From: Pseudomonadota bacterium | Lineage (GTDB): Bacteria > Pseudomonadota > Gammaproteobacteria > Burkholderiales > Thiobacillaceae | Assembly (NCBI GenBank): GCA_021811235.1 | Contig: JAJZPG010000012.1 | Location: 1-64,000 of the forward strand | DNA: 64,000 nucleotides | Reading direction: 5' to 3' | In this document: one piece after another, positions 12,065 through 20,703 of the stretch | Position numbering within the stretch: the first letter of the stretch is position 1 | Layout: each line of letters opens with the position of its first letter | Made by a program: the position numbers and the translations under genes | The notes under the pieces: generated by a model | Told to the model about the DNA's origin: nothing | The model's input: only the letters and a program-made list of their open reading frames with translations | The model's database searches: none

Positions 12065-14351
12065 CCAGCTTCGTCTGCGGCTTCTTCGGCAGACGCAGGC
12101 CGAGCAGCGCAGGCATCAGCAGCAGCTCGAACACCTGGCCGGCGAACAGGCCGACCGCGCACAGCGTGCCGAAGTGCGCGGTCGGGCGGAAGTCCGACAG
12201 GCCCAGCAGGCTGAACTGCGCAATCAGCACGACCGAGATGGCGATCACCGCGCGGCCCGAGCTTTCCACGCTGCGTATGATGGCGAACACCGGACTGACG
12301 CCGCTGCGGATGCGGTGCAGATAGCCGTGATAGAGGTGGATGGTGTCGTCCACCGTGATGCCGAGGATGACGCCGGCGATCAGCACGGTGGCGACGTCGA
12401 GCCAGATGCCCACCGTCCCCATCACCACGAAAATGAAGAACAGCGGCGCCAGGTTGGGCACCAGGCAGATCAGCGCGCCGCGCAGCGAGCGGAACAGCAG
12501 CGCCATCAACAACAGTATCTGCAGGAAGGCCGAGGAAAAGCTCTTCACCTGGCCGTCGACGATGCGGTCCTCCTGATCCGAGAACAGCCGCCCGTAGCCT
12601 GCCAGGTCGACGGCCACGCCGGGGATCGGCTGCGCCGCGACGTGCGCGCGCACGCGTTCGATCACCTGGCTGATTTCGTTGGCGCCGTGCACGTTGAGGC
12701 TCAGCGTGATGCGGCCGCGCTGGAACTCGCGATTCACCAGTTCGTACAGGTCCTTGCCGTCGTAGATCAGCAGCAGCTGCTCGACCAGCCTGCGGTCGTC
12801 GGGCAGCGCAGCATCGCCGAGATCCTCGCCGCTGAAGGCGCGGTTCATCTCCTCCAGCACGTCGACCAGCGAAAACGCGCGGTCGACTTCCGGCTGCCGC
12901 TCCGCCCAGGTCTGCAGCGCCTTGATCCGCGCCAGCGTGGCCGGGTCCTTCAGGCTGTCGCGCGCCGTTCCGGTGAGCACGATCTCCAGCCCGGTGACGC
13001 CTGAGAGCTTGGCTTCAATGCGGCTGGTGCTGCGGCTGATGCCGTGCTCGGGTGCGAAGAACTCGATGATGTTGGACTCGACCTTGACCTGCATCACCAA
13101 GGGGATGGCGGCCAGCACCAGCACGCCGGTCACGATGAGGACCGCTTTCGCATGGCGCAGGCTGAAGACCGCCACCGACGCCGCCACCCGCCGCGCGTGC
13201 GCCATGCCCGAGCGGCGGCGCGGCCAGCGCGGCGTGTCCCATTTCAGGAGGATGGGCGGTACCAGGATGAACACCACCAGGAACACCATCAAGGTACCGA
13301 CCGCGCCGGCCAGGCCGAAGGCCTGCACCGGCGGAATGTCCACCAGCAGCAGGCTCAGGAGGCCGGCGCCGGTCGTCAGTACGTTGAACAGGCCGGGCTT
13401 GAAGGTTTCCTTCAGGGCGCGCGCGATGCGCTGCGGCCGCGGCAGCAGCGCGATGCGCGCGCGCTGGATGGCGGCATAGACGTGCAGCAGGGTGGCGGTG
13501 GTATAGGCCGCCATCAGGGTGGGGATCATCGCGGTGATCGGCGTGTACGGCTGCCCGGCGAGCACCAACCCGGCGATGCTCGCCGCCACCACCGTGCCCA
13601 TCGCCAGTCCGCCCACCACCACCGGGCGCACCCGTCCGACCACCCACCACATCAGCGCCAGGCCGATGACGACGGTGAGCGGGATGAAGATCGCGCTGTC
13701 GCGCCAGATCGAGCGCAGCTCCTCGACCGTCTGCGCCACCGTGCCGGCGGTGGCGGTGTGATGGCGATCGAGTTTTTCGCTTGCGATGGCGTCGTCGAGC
13801 GCGATCTGGATGTCGCGGCGGGCCAGGCTTTCCTTGAGGATCTTCGGGCGCACCACCAGCGCCACCGCGCGCCCGTCGCGCGAGGCGATCAGCCCCGGCG
13901 CGAAGGCGTCGCCCAGTACGCGTGCCTTCCATTCGGCCGGCGTGCGGGCGGCGAGATCGTCGGGGTCGATCAGGAGCGAGACCGCGAAGCCGTCGTCGGT
14001 GGCGTCGATGTGCTCCACCGTGGTGAGCGTCAGCACGCGGTCGACCGCCGGGTGCCGTTCCATTCTTTTCGCCGCCCGGTCGAGCGCGGCGAGAAACGCC
14101 GGGCTGTACAGCGCGTCGCCCTCGAACAGGGCGATCACGGCTTCGTCGTTGGGGAATTCCCTGAACAGCGATTCGCGCAGCTCGATGGTCGGCGAATCGG
14201 CGGGCGAGTAGATGTCCGGCGCGTTGTTGAAATGCAGCTTGAGAACGAAGGGCAGCGAGCCGAGCAGGATGCCGAGCAGCAGCGCCAGAGCCAGCCACGG
14301 CGGCAGCATGGGGATGCGCTCGCCGCTCAGCCAGGTTTTCAAGGTCTGCAT
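12045..14351 (-). CDS. RND superfamily / MMPL-type transporter
   Basis: A 768-residue inner-membrane protein with the two-fold RND layout: one N-terminal helix, a large periplasmic loop, a block of about five helices including a sterol-sensing-like segment, then a second loop and a second helix block. It lacks HAE1 features and resembles the MMPL/HpnN-type 'predicted exporter' group, which moves hydrophobic molecules using proton motive force. It starts 13 bp after the outer-membrane barrel gene and is the last gene of a three-gene minus-strand cluster with a LolA-like protein. The substrate is unknown. Confidence 0.8.
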   Translation of the reverse strand: MQTLKTWLSGERIPMLPPWLALALLLGILLGSLPFVLKLHFNNAPDIYSPADSPTIELRESLFREFPNDEAVIALFEGDALYSPAFLAALDRAAKRMERHPAVDRVLTLTTVEHIDATDDGFAVSLLIDPDDLAARTPAEWKARVLGDAFAPGLIASRDGRAVALVVRPKILKESLARRDIQIALDDAIASEKLDRHHTATAGTVAQTVEELRSIWRDSAIFIPLTVVIGLALMWWVVGRVRPVVVGGLAMGTVVAASIAGLVLAGQPYTPITAMIPTLMAAYTTATLLHVYAAIQRARIALLPRPQRIARALKETFKPGLFNVLTTGAGLLSLLLVDIPPVQAFGLAGAVGTLMVFLVVFILVPPILLKWDTPRWPRRRSGMAHARRVAASVAVFSLRHAKAVLIVTGVLVLAAIPLVMQVKVESNIIEFFAPEHGISRSTSRIEAKLSGVTGLEIVLTGTARDSLKDPATLARIKALQTWAERQPEVDRAFSLVDVLEEMNRAFSGEDLGDAALPDDRRLVEQLLLIYDGKDLYELVNREFQRGRITLSLNVHGANEISQVIERVRAHVAAQPIPGVAVDLAGYGRLFSDQEDRIVDGQVKSFSSAFLQILLLMALLFRSLRGALICLVPNLAPLFFIFVVMGTVGIWLDVATVLIAGVILGITVDDTIHLYHGYLHRIRSGVSPVFAIIRSVESSGRAVIAISVVLIAQFSLLGLSDFRPTAHFGTLCAVGLFAGQVFELLLMPALLGLRLPKKPQTKLATAPSA

Positions 14352-14364
14352 GCGCCGGATTTCG

Positions 14365-15825
14365 TCAGAAACGGGTACGCAAGCCGAGCGTGATCAGCGA
14401 GTGGTCCTGGTGGAAGCCGCCGAGGGTGCGTTCCTCGCCGTCGAAGTAATGCGCTGCAACGTAGAGTTCGTGCGGTTCCCAGCCGACGTAGCTCAGGCGC
14501 GGGCTGAGGTAGACGTCGTGGACGTTGAAGCCGCTGGAAAAGCGCAGGCCGGCCTTCCAGCGGCCCTGGCCGAAGGTGGTTTCGATCTCGCCGTTGGCGC
14601 CGTAATACTCGTCGAGTTCGAGCACGGTCCGGTCGGTCTGCAGTGCGTGCGCGACCAGCTGCAGGTTGATGCGGGTGTCCGCTCCGCCGGGGAAGAATTC
14701 CACCGCGCCGACCCAGTCGAGCGAAGCGGTCTTGTCCATCACGGTGGTCGGCAGGGTCACCGGCACGTCGTCGGTGTAGCCGACCTCCATGCGCCAGGTG
14801 TAGCCGCCGGCGACCAGCTCCATGTCGGCACCGGCGAAGGTGTTGAACGGATGCACCGCGGTGAGCGTGAGGCTGGGCAGATCGAGCCGGTAGTAGGGCA
14901 GCGACTGGCGGGTGCGCGCCAGCGTCACGCCGAAATCGACGGGCGCGCCGGCGTGGGTCAGGCGCAGCGCGCCGCCGCCGCTGCCGTGCTCGTCCTCGTC
15001 GACGCGCGCCGCATTCAGCCAGGGCGTGAGCGCCGGATCGATGCCGATGATCTGGCGGGTGGTGCGGTTGACCGGGCTCCATACGCTGGCGACGTCGGGC
15101 AGTTGCGCGCCGCGGAACACCGGCAGCCACACCGCGTCGAGCTTGGTGTCGCCGAAGCTCTGTTCCCAGCGCGCGGCCAGCTGGGCGCGGCGGCGGTCGG
15201 CGAGGTCGTCGAGCGCGAAGCGGGTGAGGTCGGCGCGGCTGACGCGGTCGGCCAGCGGGATCTCGTCGACGCGGCCCCACACGATGGTCTGCGCGCCGAG
15301 GGTCAGGCGGGTGTCCCCGTTCCGATAGCGCACATAGGTGTCGGCGTAGTCAGCCAGCAATTCGTCGTGATCGGCGGACCCGCCGGCCTGCGACATGCCG
15401 TCGAGCCGTGCGCCGGCACGGAATTCCCAGTTGCGGCTGGGCTGCCACAGCACATAGGCGCTGGTGCGCAGGGTGGAATACGTGTCGGCTTCGGGCGCGT
15501 CGGGCAGCGCACCGGCTTCCAGCAGCAGGTCGTCGACGCCGGCCTTGAGCACCGGCTTGAAGCCGCGCGCCGCCGGCTTGCGGCTGCGGGGCGCGGGAGG
15601 CGGCGGGTCGTCCGCGGCCACGGCCTGCGGGGTGTTGTCGCTCGTCGCAACGTCGGACTGGGCGGCGCGGGGCTTGCGCGTGGTGGTGCGCGGCGGCGGC
15701 AGGTCGTCGGCCGCGTCTTCGACAGTGGCGCGCGGCGGCGGCAGGTCGTCGGCCGCCTGTCCCGGTTGCGGGACAAGGGGCAGGGCGGCGAGCGACAGGC
15801 TCAGGGTCAGCAGCAGGTTTTTCAT
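14365..15825 (-). CDS. Predicted outer-membrane beta-barrel protein of the exporter cluster
   Basis: A 486-residue protein with a clear signal peptide (MKNLLLTLSLSLAALPLVPQ then GQA), a proline-rich spacer with three DD-L/P-PPP repeats (residues about 24-85), and alternating amphipathic strands rich in aromatic and glycine residues ending in LGLRTRF, the terminal Phe typical of barrel insertion. A TLGAQTIVWGRVDEIPLADR stretch resembles DUF1302-type barrels. The ATG at 15825 overlaps the stop of the upstream LolA-like gene (ATGA), implying translational coupling. Probably the outer-membrane partner of the RND protein; that role is inference. Confidence 0.65.
   Translation of the reverse strand: MKNLLLTLSLSLAALPLVPQPGQAADDLPPPRATVEDAADDLPPPRTTTRKPRAAQSDVATSDNTPQAVAADDPPPPAPRSRKPAARGFKPVLKAGVDDLLLEAGALPDAPEADTYSTLRTSAYVLWQPSRNWEFRAGARLDGMSQAGGSADHDELLADYADTYVRYRNGDTRLTLGAQTIVWGRVDEIPLADRVSRADLTRFALDDLADRRRAQLAARWEQSFGDTKLDAVWLPVFRGAQLPDVASVWSPVNRTTRQIIGIDPALTPWLNAARVDEDEHGSGGGALRLTHAGAPVDFGVTLARTRQSLPYYRLDLPSLTLTAVHPFNTFAGADMELVAGGYTWRMEVGYTDDVPVTLPTTVMDKTASLDWVGAVEFFPGGADTRINLQLVAHALQTDRTVLELDEYYGANGEIETTFGQGRWKAGLRFSSGFNVHDVYLSPRLSYVGWEPHELYVAAHYFDGEERTLGGFHQDHSLITLGLRTRF
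15688..15756 (-). repeat. In-frame tandem duplication in the proline-rich spacer
   Basis: An identical 27-bp string occurs at 15688-15714 and 15730-15756, offset by 42 bp (14 codons), so the duplication keeps frame. It encodes the repeated ADDLPPPR segment. The spacer probably varies in length by slippage. Confidence 0.7.
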
Positions 15826-16631
15826 GGGCGGTATTCCGATTCCAGGCTTTCGTCGGCGAGGGCTTGCGAAGTGAACAGTTTGGCAGGGAGCTTCTGGTCG
15901 TACAGCGCGGCATCGACCACCATGCGGGTTTCGTGGCCGCTTTCGAGGTCGATCATGCGGCTGTCGGTCAGCGTCCAGTAGCCCTGGTTGCGTTTCTTCG
16001 CGCGCAGCAGCCAGCGCTTGGCGGGCGTATTGGCGTCCTTCCCGAAATAGTCGATGCGCTGCGGGATGGCGGTGGCCGGATCGACCCAGCTGATGCGCCT
16101 GGCGTAGACCGAGTCCTTGGGATCGAGCGGCACGCTCTCGAGCACCTCGCACAGGATGCCGTTCTCGTTCTGGCGGCCGAGCAGGCGGTGGCGGTCGCGC
16201 GACGGCTTGCGCTCCTGCAGGTCCTCGAAATACAGGTCGGAGCCGACGAAGCGACCGCCCTTGCGGTCGCTGGCAATGCGCCGCACGCGGTCGAGCGCAG
16301 GCAGGTAGAGCCACTGGTCGCTGCTGCCGTCGGCCTTGTCTATGCTGAGAAGACCGGTGCCGGCGATGTCTTCCGGATCGAGGAAGCGGATCAGGTTGGC
16401 GGTCTCGCCGCCGGATTTGTCGAGGCGGTAGGTGACGATTTCACGGATGCGCGGGGCGCGGCCCTTTTCGGTGAGGACCATGCGGCCCAGTGTGGTGAGG
16501 TCGCGGCCGTTGGGGCGGTCGTAGACCTTCTGCGCCAGATCGGCGGCATCGTCGGCACGGGCACCCGCGGCGGCGAGCAGCAAGGCCAGCAGCAGGAAAC
16601 GGACGATTTTGGGCAGCAGGGTGAGCGACAT
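15822..16631 (-). CDS. LolA-like outer-membrane lipoprotein-sorting protein
   Basis: A 269-residue exported protein with signal peptide (FLLLALLLAAAGARA) and the LolA/LolB-like half-barrel found in the 'outer membrane lipoprotein-sorting protein' family: GRDLTTLGRMVL, FLDPEDIAGTGLLSID, WLYLPALDRVRRIASDRKGGRFVGSDLYFEDL and the closing LFTSQAL segment. The ATG at 16631 directly precedes the hydrophobic signal; the longer frame adds an implausible Cys/His-rich leader. First gene of the RND exporter cluster. The family commonly accompanies MMPL-type exporters and probably carries a lipidic substrate across the periplasm. Confidence 0.75.
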   Translation of the reverse strand: MSLTLLPKIVRFLLLALLLAAAGARADDAADLAQKVYDRPNGRDLTTLGRMVLTEKGRAPRIREIVTYRLDKSGGETANLIRFLDPEDIAGTGLLSIDKADGSSDQWLYLPALDRVRRIASDRKGGRFVGSDLYFEDLQERKPSRDRHRLLGRQNENGILCEVLESVPLDPKDSVYARRISWVDPATAIPQRIDYFGKDANTPAKRWLLRAKKRNQGYWTLTDSRMIDLESGHETRMVVDAALYDQKLPAKLFTSQALADESLESEYRP

Positions 16632-16803
16632 GGGTTTTCCGGATGTGCAGTGCATGCTGGGCAACGGCTTGTCAGGCTGAACTTTACCGCAAAACCCTGC
16701 AGGGGCCGACCTTGGGGGCTGCGGCGCCCCGTCCGTGTGCGCTATGGATTTCAGGCCGGCACTGTGATAAAAAGACATCAATATCTGTTAAAAGGACGCC
16801 GCC

Positions 16804-18174
16804 ATGACGTCGACGACCCTGGAACTGCTTCAGAAATACAGCGTGCCCGGCCCGCGCTACACCTCGTACCCGACCGCGCCGTATTTCCACACCGGCTTCG
16901 GCGAGGCCGACTGGGCCGACGCCCTGGCCGCGCCGGCGGCGGATCGCGGACTGTCGCTCTACGTCCACATCCCGTTTTGCGACTCGCTCTGCTATTACTG
17001 CGGCTGCAACATGGTGGCGACGCGCGACTACGGCAAGACCCAACCCTACCTCGCCATGCTCGAACGCGAGATGGCGGCGACGGCGCAACGGGTCGACCCC
17101 AAGCGGGTGGTGCGCCAGCTGCACTGGGGCGGCGGCACGCCCACCTACCTCCATCCCGACGACATCCGCCGCCTGATGGGCATGATGCGCCGGCATTTCA
17201 CCCTCGCGCCCGACGCCGAAATCAGCTGCGAGGTCGATCCGCGCGAGCTGAGCCACGAACACCTGGCGGCGCTGCGTGAGGTCGGCTTCAACCGCCTCTC
17301 GTTCGGCGTGCAGGACATGGATCCGGACGTGCAGCAGGCGGTCAACCGCATCCAGTCGGAATTCCTCATCCGGCAGGTGCTCGACTGGTCGCGCGAACTG
17401 GGCTTTTCCAGCATCAACCTCGACCTCATCGTCGGCCTGCCGAAGCAGACCGTCGCCAGCTTCCGCCGCACTCTGGAACGGGTGGCAGTGTGGGCGCCCG
17501 ACCGCCTGGCGGTGTTCGCCTATGCCCACGTGCCGTGGATGAAGAAGCACCAGAAACTGATCAACGAGGCCGACCTGCCCGATTCGGCCACACGCCTCGG
17601 ATTGCAGCAGGCGGTGAACGAGATGCTGGGTGCGGCGGGCTACGTCAACATCGGCCTCGACCACTTCGCCCGCCCCGAGGACGAACTGGTGCGCGCACAG
17701 CAGAACAAGACGCTGTGGCGCAACTTCCAGGGCTACACCACGCACAAGCACTGCGACATCCTCGCCTTCGGCGCGTCCAGCATCAGCCAGACCCTTGATG
17801 TCTACATGCAGAACGAAAAGAGCCTCAAGCGCTACGAGGCGCGCGTCGCCGCAACCGGTTTCGCGGTCGAGCGCGGCTTGAAGCTCGGCCGCGACGACCA
17901 GATCCGGCGCGACGCCATCACCCGCGTGATGTGCGACCTCGAACTCGACTTCGCCGCCTTCGGCCGGGAATGGGACATCGCGTTCGGCGACTACTTCGCC
18001 GACGCCCTGGCCGATCTGCGCCCGCTCGCCGTCGACGGCCTGGTCGAGCTGGCACCGGACAGGATCGGCGTCACCCCCAGAGGCCGCCTGTTCCTGCGCA
18101 ACATCGGCATGTGCTTCGACCGCTATCTGAAGGAAGCTGCCGCCGAGCAGCCACGCTATTCCAGGACCGCCTGA
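16804..18174 (+). CDS. hemN: Oxygen-independent coproporphyrinogen III dehydrogenase
   Basis: A 456-residue radical-SAM enzyme making protoporphyrinogen IX without oxygen. It begins LLQKYSVPGPRYTSYPTAP and holds the 4Fe-4S motif YVHIPFCDSLCYYCGC (Cys59, Cys63, Cys66, plus Cys68), then GGGTPTYL, EVDPRE, FGVQDMDPDVQ and DLIVGLP, with the HemN C-terminal domain. The long form and early R-Y-T-S-Y motif mark true HemN rather than HemW. Its location near the cbb3 oxidase fits growth at low oxygen. Only an FNR half-site-like ATCAA is seen upstream. Confidence 0.95.
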   Translation: MTSTTLELLQKYSVPGPRYTSYPTAPYFHTGFGEADWADALAAPAADRGLSLYVHIPFCDSLCYYCGCNMVATRDYGKTQPYLAMLEREMAATAQRVDPKRVVRQLHWGGGTPTYLHPDDIRRLMGMMRRHFTLAPDAEISCEVDPRELSHEHLAALREVGFNRLSFGVQDMDPDVQQAVNRIQSEFLIRQVLDWSRELGFSSINLDLIVGLPKQTVASFRRTLERVAVWAPDRLAVFAYAHVPWMKKHQKLINEADLPDSATRLGLQQAVNEMLGAAGYVNIGLDHFARPEDELVRAQQNKTLWRNFQGYTTHKHCDILAFGASSISQTLDVYMQNEKSLKRYEARVAATGFAVERGLKLGRDDQIRRDAITRVMCDLELDFAAFGREWDIAFGDYFADALADLRPLAVDGLVELAPDRIGVTPRGRLFLRNIGMCFDRYLKEAAAEQPRYSRTA

Positions 18175-18182
18175 TCGCATCC

Positions 18183-18212
18183 TTGACAAGTCCGACGCGA
18201 CTTGGAGATAGT
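18183..18212 (+). promoter_or_regulatory. Candidate sigma-70 promoter of the MASE1 diguanylate cyclase
   Basis: A perfect TTGACA at 18183 is followed after 18 bp by GATAGT (4/6 match). It lies about 65 bp before the small leader ORF and about 100 bp before the cyclase start. Confidence 0.45.
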
Positions 18213-18246
18213 CTGGCTACATAACAAAAAATTGAGAGGCGGGGAC

Positions 18247-18288
18247 ATGTATCCTGAGCGGATGGCACGAGGCGGCCGACTGGCATGA
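18247..18288 (+). CDS. Possible 13-codon leader peptide upstream of the diguanylate cyclase
   Basis: ATG at 18247 is preceded by a strong GAGAGGCGGGG ribosome site and encodes MYPERMARGGRLA, ending in TGA that overlaps the ATG of the diguanylate cyclase (ATGA). It is too short for detection by standard gene callers. It could couple translation of the cyclase to ribosome passage through the leader. Expression is unproven. Confidence 0.35.
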   Translation: MYPERMARGGRLA

Positions 18289-20201
18289 CGCAGCGCGGGC
18301 GGTCTGGCGCTGGCGTGGATTCGCATCCTTGGCCCAGGCGGCGTCTGCTTTTTCCCCTCGTCACCGGGCTGGGCTATTACCTGGGTGCCTTGATCGGCGT
18401 GGCGGCCTCGGCCATGTCCGAGGGCATCGCCCTCTTCTGGCTGCCCAACGGCATCCTGCTGGCCGCCCTGCTGATGGTGCCGCGGCGCGACTGGCCGCCG
18501 CACCTGCTGGTTGTGGTACTGGCGGAAATCGCCGCCGACCTGCCCACCTTCACGCTCGCGCAGGCACTCGGTTTCGCCGCCGCCAATCTGTTCGAATGCG
18601 TGCTGGCCGCCACCCTGCTGCTGCGCGTTGCCCGTCCCTTCAGGCTGGACCGGCTGCGCCATGCCGTCCTGTTCGGTCTGTATGGCCTGATCGTGGCGTG
18701 CGGGCTGGCTGCGCTGCTGGGCGCGCTGGTCTATACGTCGAGCGTCACCACGACGACCTCGTTCTGGGCTTTCTGGATGATCTGGTGGCTGGGCGACGGC
18801 CTCGGCGTGCTGCTGGTCACGCCGCTTCTGCTGGGCTGGCTGCAAGGCCATAACCCGCCGGTCAGGGGACACGTCCAGGAGGCGATCCTGCTGCCCGTGC
18901 TTGCCGCCGCGCTCTCCGTCTGGGTGTTTTCGCAGGGCGTCAACCAGACCGACAGCTTCCCCAGCAGCCCCTTTCTGCTGCTGCCGCTGTCGCTCTGGGC
19001 CGCCGTCCGTTTCGGCGTGCGGGGCGCGGCCAGCATGGGACTGCTGGTCGCGGCCATCGCCATCACCGCGACCCTCTATGGCCATGGGCCCCTGGTTGCG
19101 GCCACGCCGGGAGGGACCGCGCTGCTGTTGCAGCAATACCTGGCGGCACAAGTCTTTTCGTCGATCGCCCTGGCCGCGCTGCTGCAGGAACTGCACGAGC
19201 GCAACGATCGCCTGCGCCTGCGCGAACGGGCGATCGAGGCGATCCACGACGGGGTGGTGATCCTCGATGCGCGGGCGCCGGACATGCCGATCGCGTTTGC
19301 CAATCCGGCGTTCGAGGCGATGCCCGACCATGCGGCAGCCGATGCATTCGTGCGCAGTTGCCGCGCGGCACGGTCTGGCGACGATGGCGCTGCCGGGTCA
19401 GGCGGTATGTGCGAAGCGCTGCGCGAAGGGCGATCGGTCCGCACCCAGCTGCACGATGTCCGGCCGGACGGCAGCGAATCCTGGAGCGATCTGCTGGTCG
19501 CTCCAGTGCGCGACGGCCGGGGACAGATCACCCACTACGTCGCCATCCAGCACGACATGACCGAGGTGAAGCGCAGCGAAACGGAATTGCGCGCCACGCA
19601 CGAAGAGCTCGACAGGCTGAATCGCGAACTCGAGGCGCGGGTGGCTGAGCGCACCCGCGAACTGCAGGAGGCCAACCAGCGTCTCGGGGAACTGGCCTCG
19701 GTCGATTCCCTGACCGGCGCCAGCAACCGCCGCCATTTCCTGGAGCAGGCACGCGCCGAGATCAGCCGGGCCAAGCGACAGGGCCTCCCGCTGTCGGTGG
19801 TCATGCTGGACATCGACTTCTTCAAGTCGATCAACGACCGCTACGGCCATGAGGCGGGCGACAAGGTGCTGATCTCGCTCGCCGCCACGATCCAGGCCGA
19901 CTTGCGTGCCGGCGATATCTTTGCCCGCCTCGGCGGCGAGGAATTCATCCTCATGTTGCCGGGCCAGGACAGGCACGAAGCCTTCCGCATGGCCGAGCGG
20001 CTGCGTGTGCTGGTTGCGGAGATGGTGACGGCCGATTGCCCGGCGCGCATCACCGTCAGTGCCGGGGTGGCCAGTCTGGAGAGCGAAACAGGGGATGTCG
20101 ACGACCTGCTGCGGCGGGCCGATCAGGCGCTCTATCAGGCCAAGCACCAGGGCCGCAACCAGGTGTGCGTCGCGCATCCCGCAAGGCCGGGCGGGGGGTA
20201 G
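18285..20201 (+). CDS. Diguanylate cyclase with MASE1 and PAS domains
   Basis: A 638-residue membrane sensor that would make cyclic di-GMP. Residues about 20-290 form a MASE1 membrane sensory domain with about eight helices (SEGIALFWLPNGILLAALL, WWLGDGLGVLLVTPLLLGW). A PAS/PAC domain follows (about 305-430), then a coiled coil (LDRLNRELEARVAERTRELQ) and the GGDEF domain with an active GGEEF site near 550-554. RAGD five residues earlier is an intact inhibitory I-site, so product feedback is expected. The short leader ORF overlaps its start codon. Confidence 0.9.
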   Translation: MTQRGRSGAGVDSHPWPRRRLLFPLVTGLGYYLGALIGVAASAMSEGIALFWLPNGILLAALLMVPRRDWPPHLLVVVLAEIAADLPTFTLAQALGFAAANLFECVLAATLLLRVARPFRLDRLRHAVLFGLYGLIVACGLAALLGALVYTSSVTTTTSFWAFWMIWWLGDGLGVLLVTPLLLGWLQGHNPPVRGHVQEAILLPVLAAALSVWVFSQGVNQTDSFPSSPFLLLPLSLWAAVRFGVRGAASMGLLVAAIAITATLYGHGPLVAATPGGTALLLQQYLAAQVFSSIALAALLQELHERNDRLRLRERAIEAIHDGVVILDARAPDMPIAFANPAFEAMPDHAAADAFVRSCRAARSGDDGAAGSGGMCEALREGRSVRTQLHDVRPDGSESWSDLLVAPVRDGRGQITHYVAIQHDMTEVKRSETELRATHEELDRLNRELEARVAERTRELQEANQRLGELASVDSLTGASNRRHFLEQARAEISRAKRQGLPLSVVMLDIDFFKSINDRYGHEAGDKVLISLAATIQADLRAGDIFARLGGEEFILMLPGQDRHEAFRMAERLRVLVAEMVTADCPARITVSAGVASLESETGDVDDLLRRADQALYQAKHQGRNQVCVAHPARPGGG

Positions 20202-20230
20202 CCCCGGCCGCCGCGGATGCCCCGCACCCG

Positions 20231-20530
20231 CTAGCAGCAGCCGCCGTCATCCTCCCGTTTCGGGCATCCTTCCGGCCGGCTGCGCGGTGGCAGCGGGCAG
20301 TGGTTGATTTCGTTGGCGCTGCGCTGGAAGTAGCAGGTCAGGGCGCTGGAGGCGATGCCCAGCAGCCAGAACACGAAGAATCCCACGGTGTAGGCCCCGA
20401 GGCGCTGTTCGACCAGCGCATCGCCGCGGTACATGATCTCCAGCGGGTCGAACAGGGTGGTGAAGACGATGTCGGCCACCCCGGCAACGAGGAAGGACGG
20501 CCACAGAATGTGGATCATGCGCTGCATCAT
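20231..20530 (-). CDS. Small two-helix membrane protein with Cys-rich tail, cbb3 cluster
   Basis: A 99-residue protein with two transmembrane helices (about 7-30 and 48-66) and a hydrophilic C-terminus carrying scattered cysteines, ending GGCC. GAGGAGCTC precedes the start. It is the last gene of the cbb3 oxidase cluster, 25 bp after a DUF3149 gene. Not a CcoS or CcoI homologue by sequence. The Cys tail could bind metal, but no function is known. Confidence 0.6.
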   Translation of the reverse strand: MMQRMIHILWPSFLVAGVADIVFTTLFDPLEIMYRGDALVEQRLGAYTVGFFVFWLLGIASSALTCYFQRSANEINHCPLPPRSRPEGCPKREDDGGCC

Positions 20531-20555
20531 GGCGAGCTCCTCGTCGGGGTTGGAA

Positions 20556-20690
20556 TCACTCTTCCGGGTTGTTCATCTTGCGCTTGAACCAGGCCGACAG
20601 ATAAAACCCCATGCCGATGATGAACACGATGGTGAACAGGCTCAACAGGCCAATCGGGCTTGTGAACAGCAGATCGAGTACGACATCCAT
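20556..20690 (-). CDS. DUF3149-type single-helix small protein
   Basis: A 44-residue ORF preceded by GGAGACTGCA. It reads MDVVLDLLFTSPIGLLS followed by a transmembrane helix and a short basic/acidic tail (KRKMNNPEE), matching the small DUF3149 membrane proteins of Proteobacteria. It lies between ccoH and the 99-residue membrane protein and may be an accessory or assembly peptide of the cbb3 oxidase. Confidence 0.65.
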   Translation of the reverse strand: MDVVLDLLFTSPIGLLSLFTIVFIIGMGFYLSAWFKRKMNNPEE

Positions 20691-20703
20691 TGCAGTCTCC
20701 CTG

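Noticed and set aside
16750-16803. FNR box upstream of hemN
   Set aside because: Only one half-site (ATCAA) is present; the partner half at the right distance does not match.
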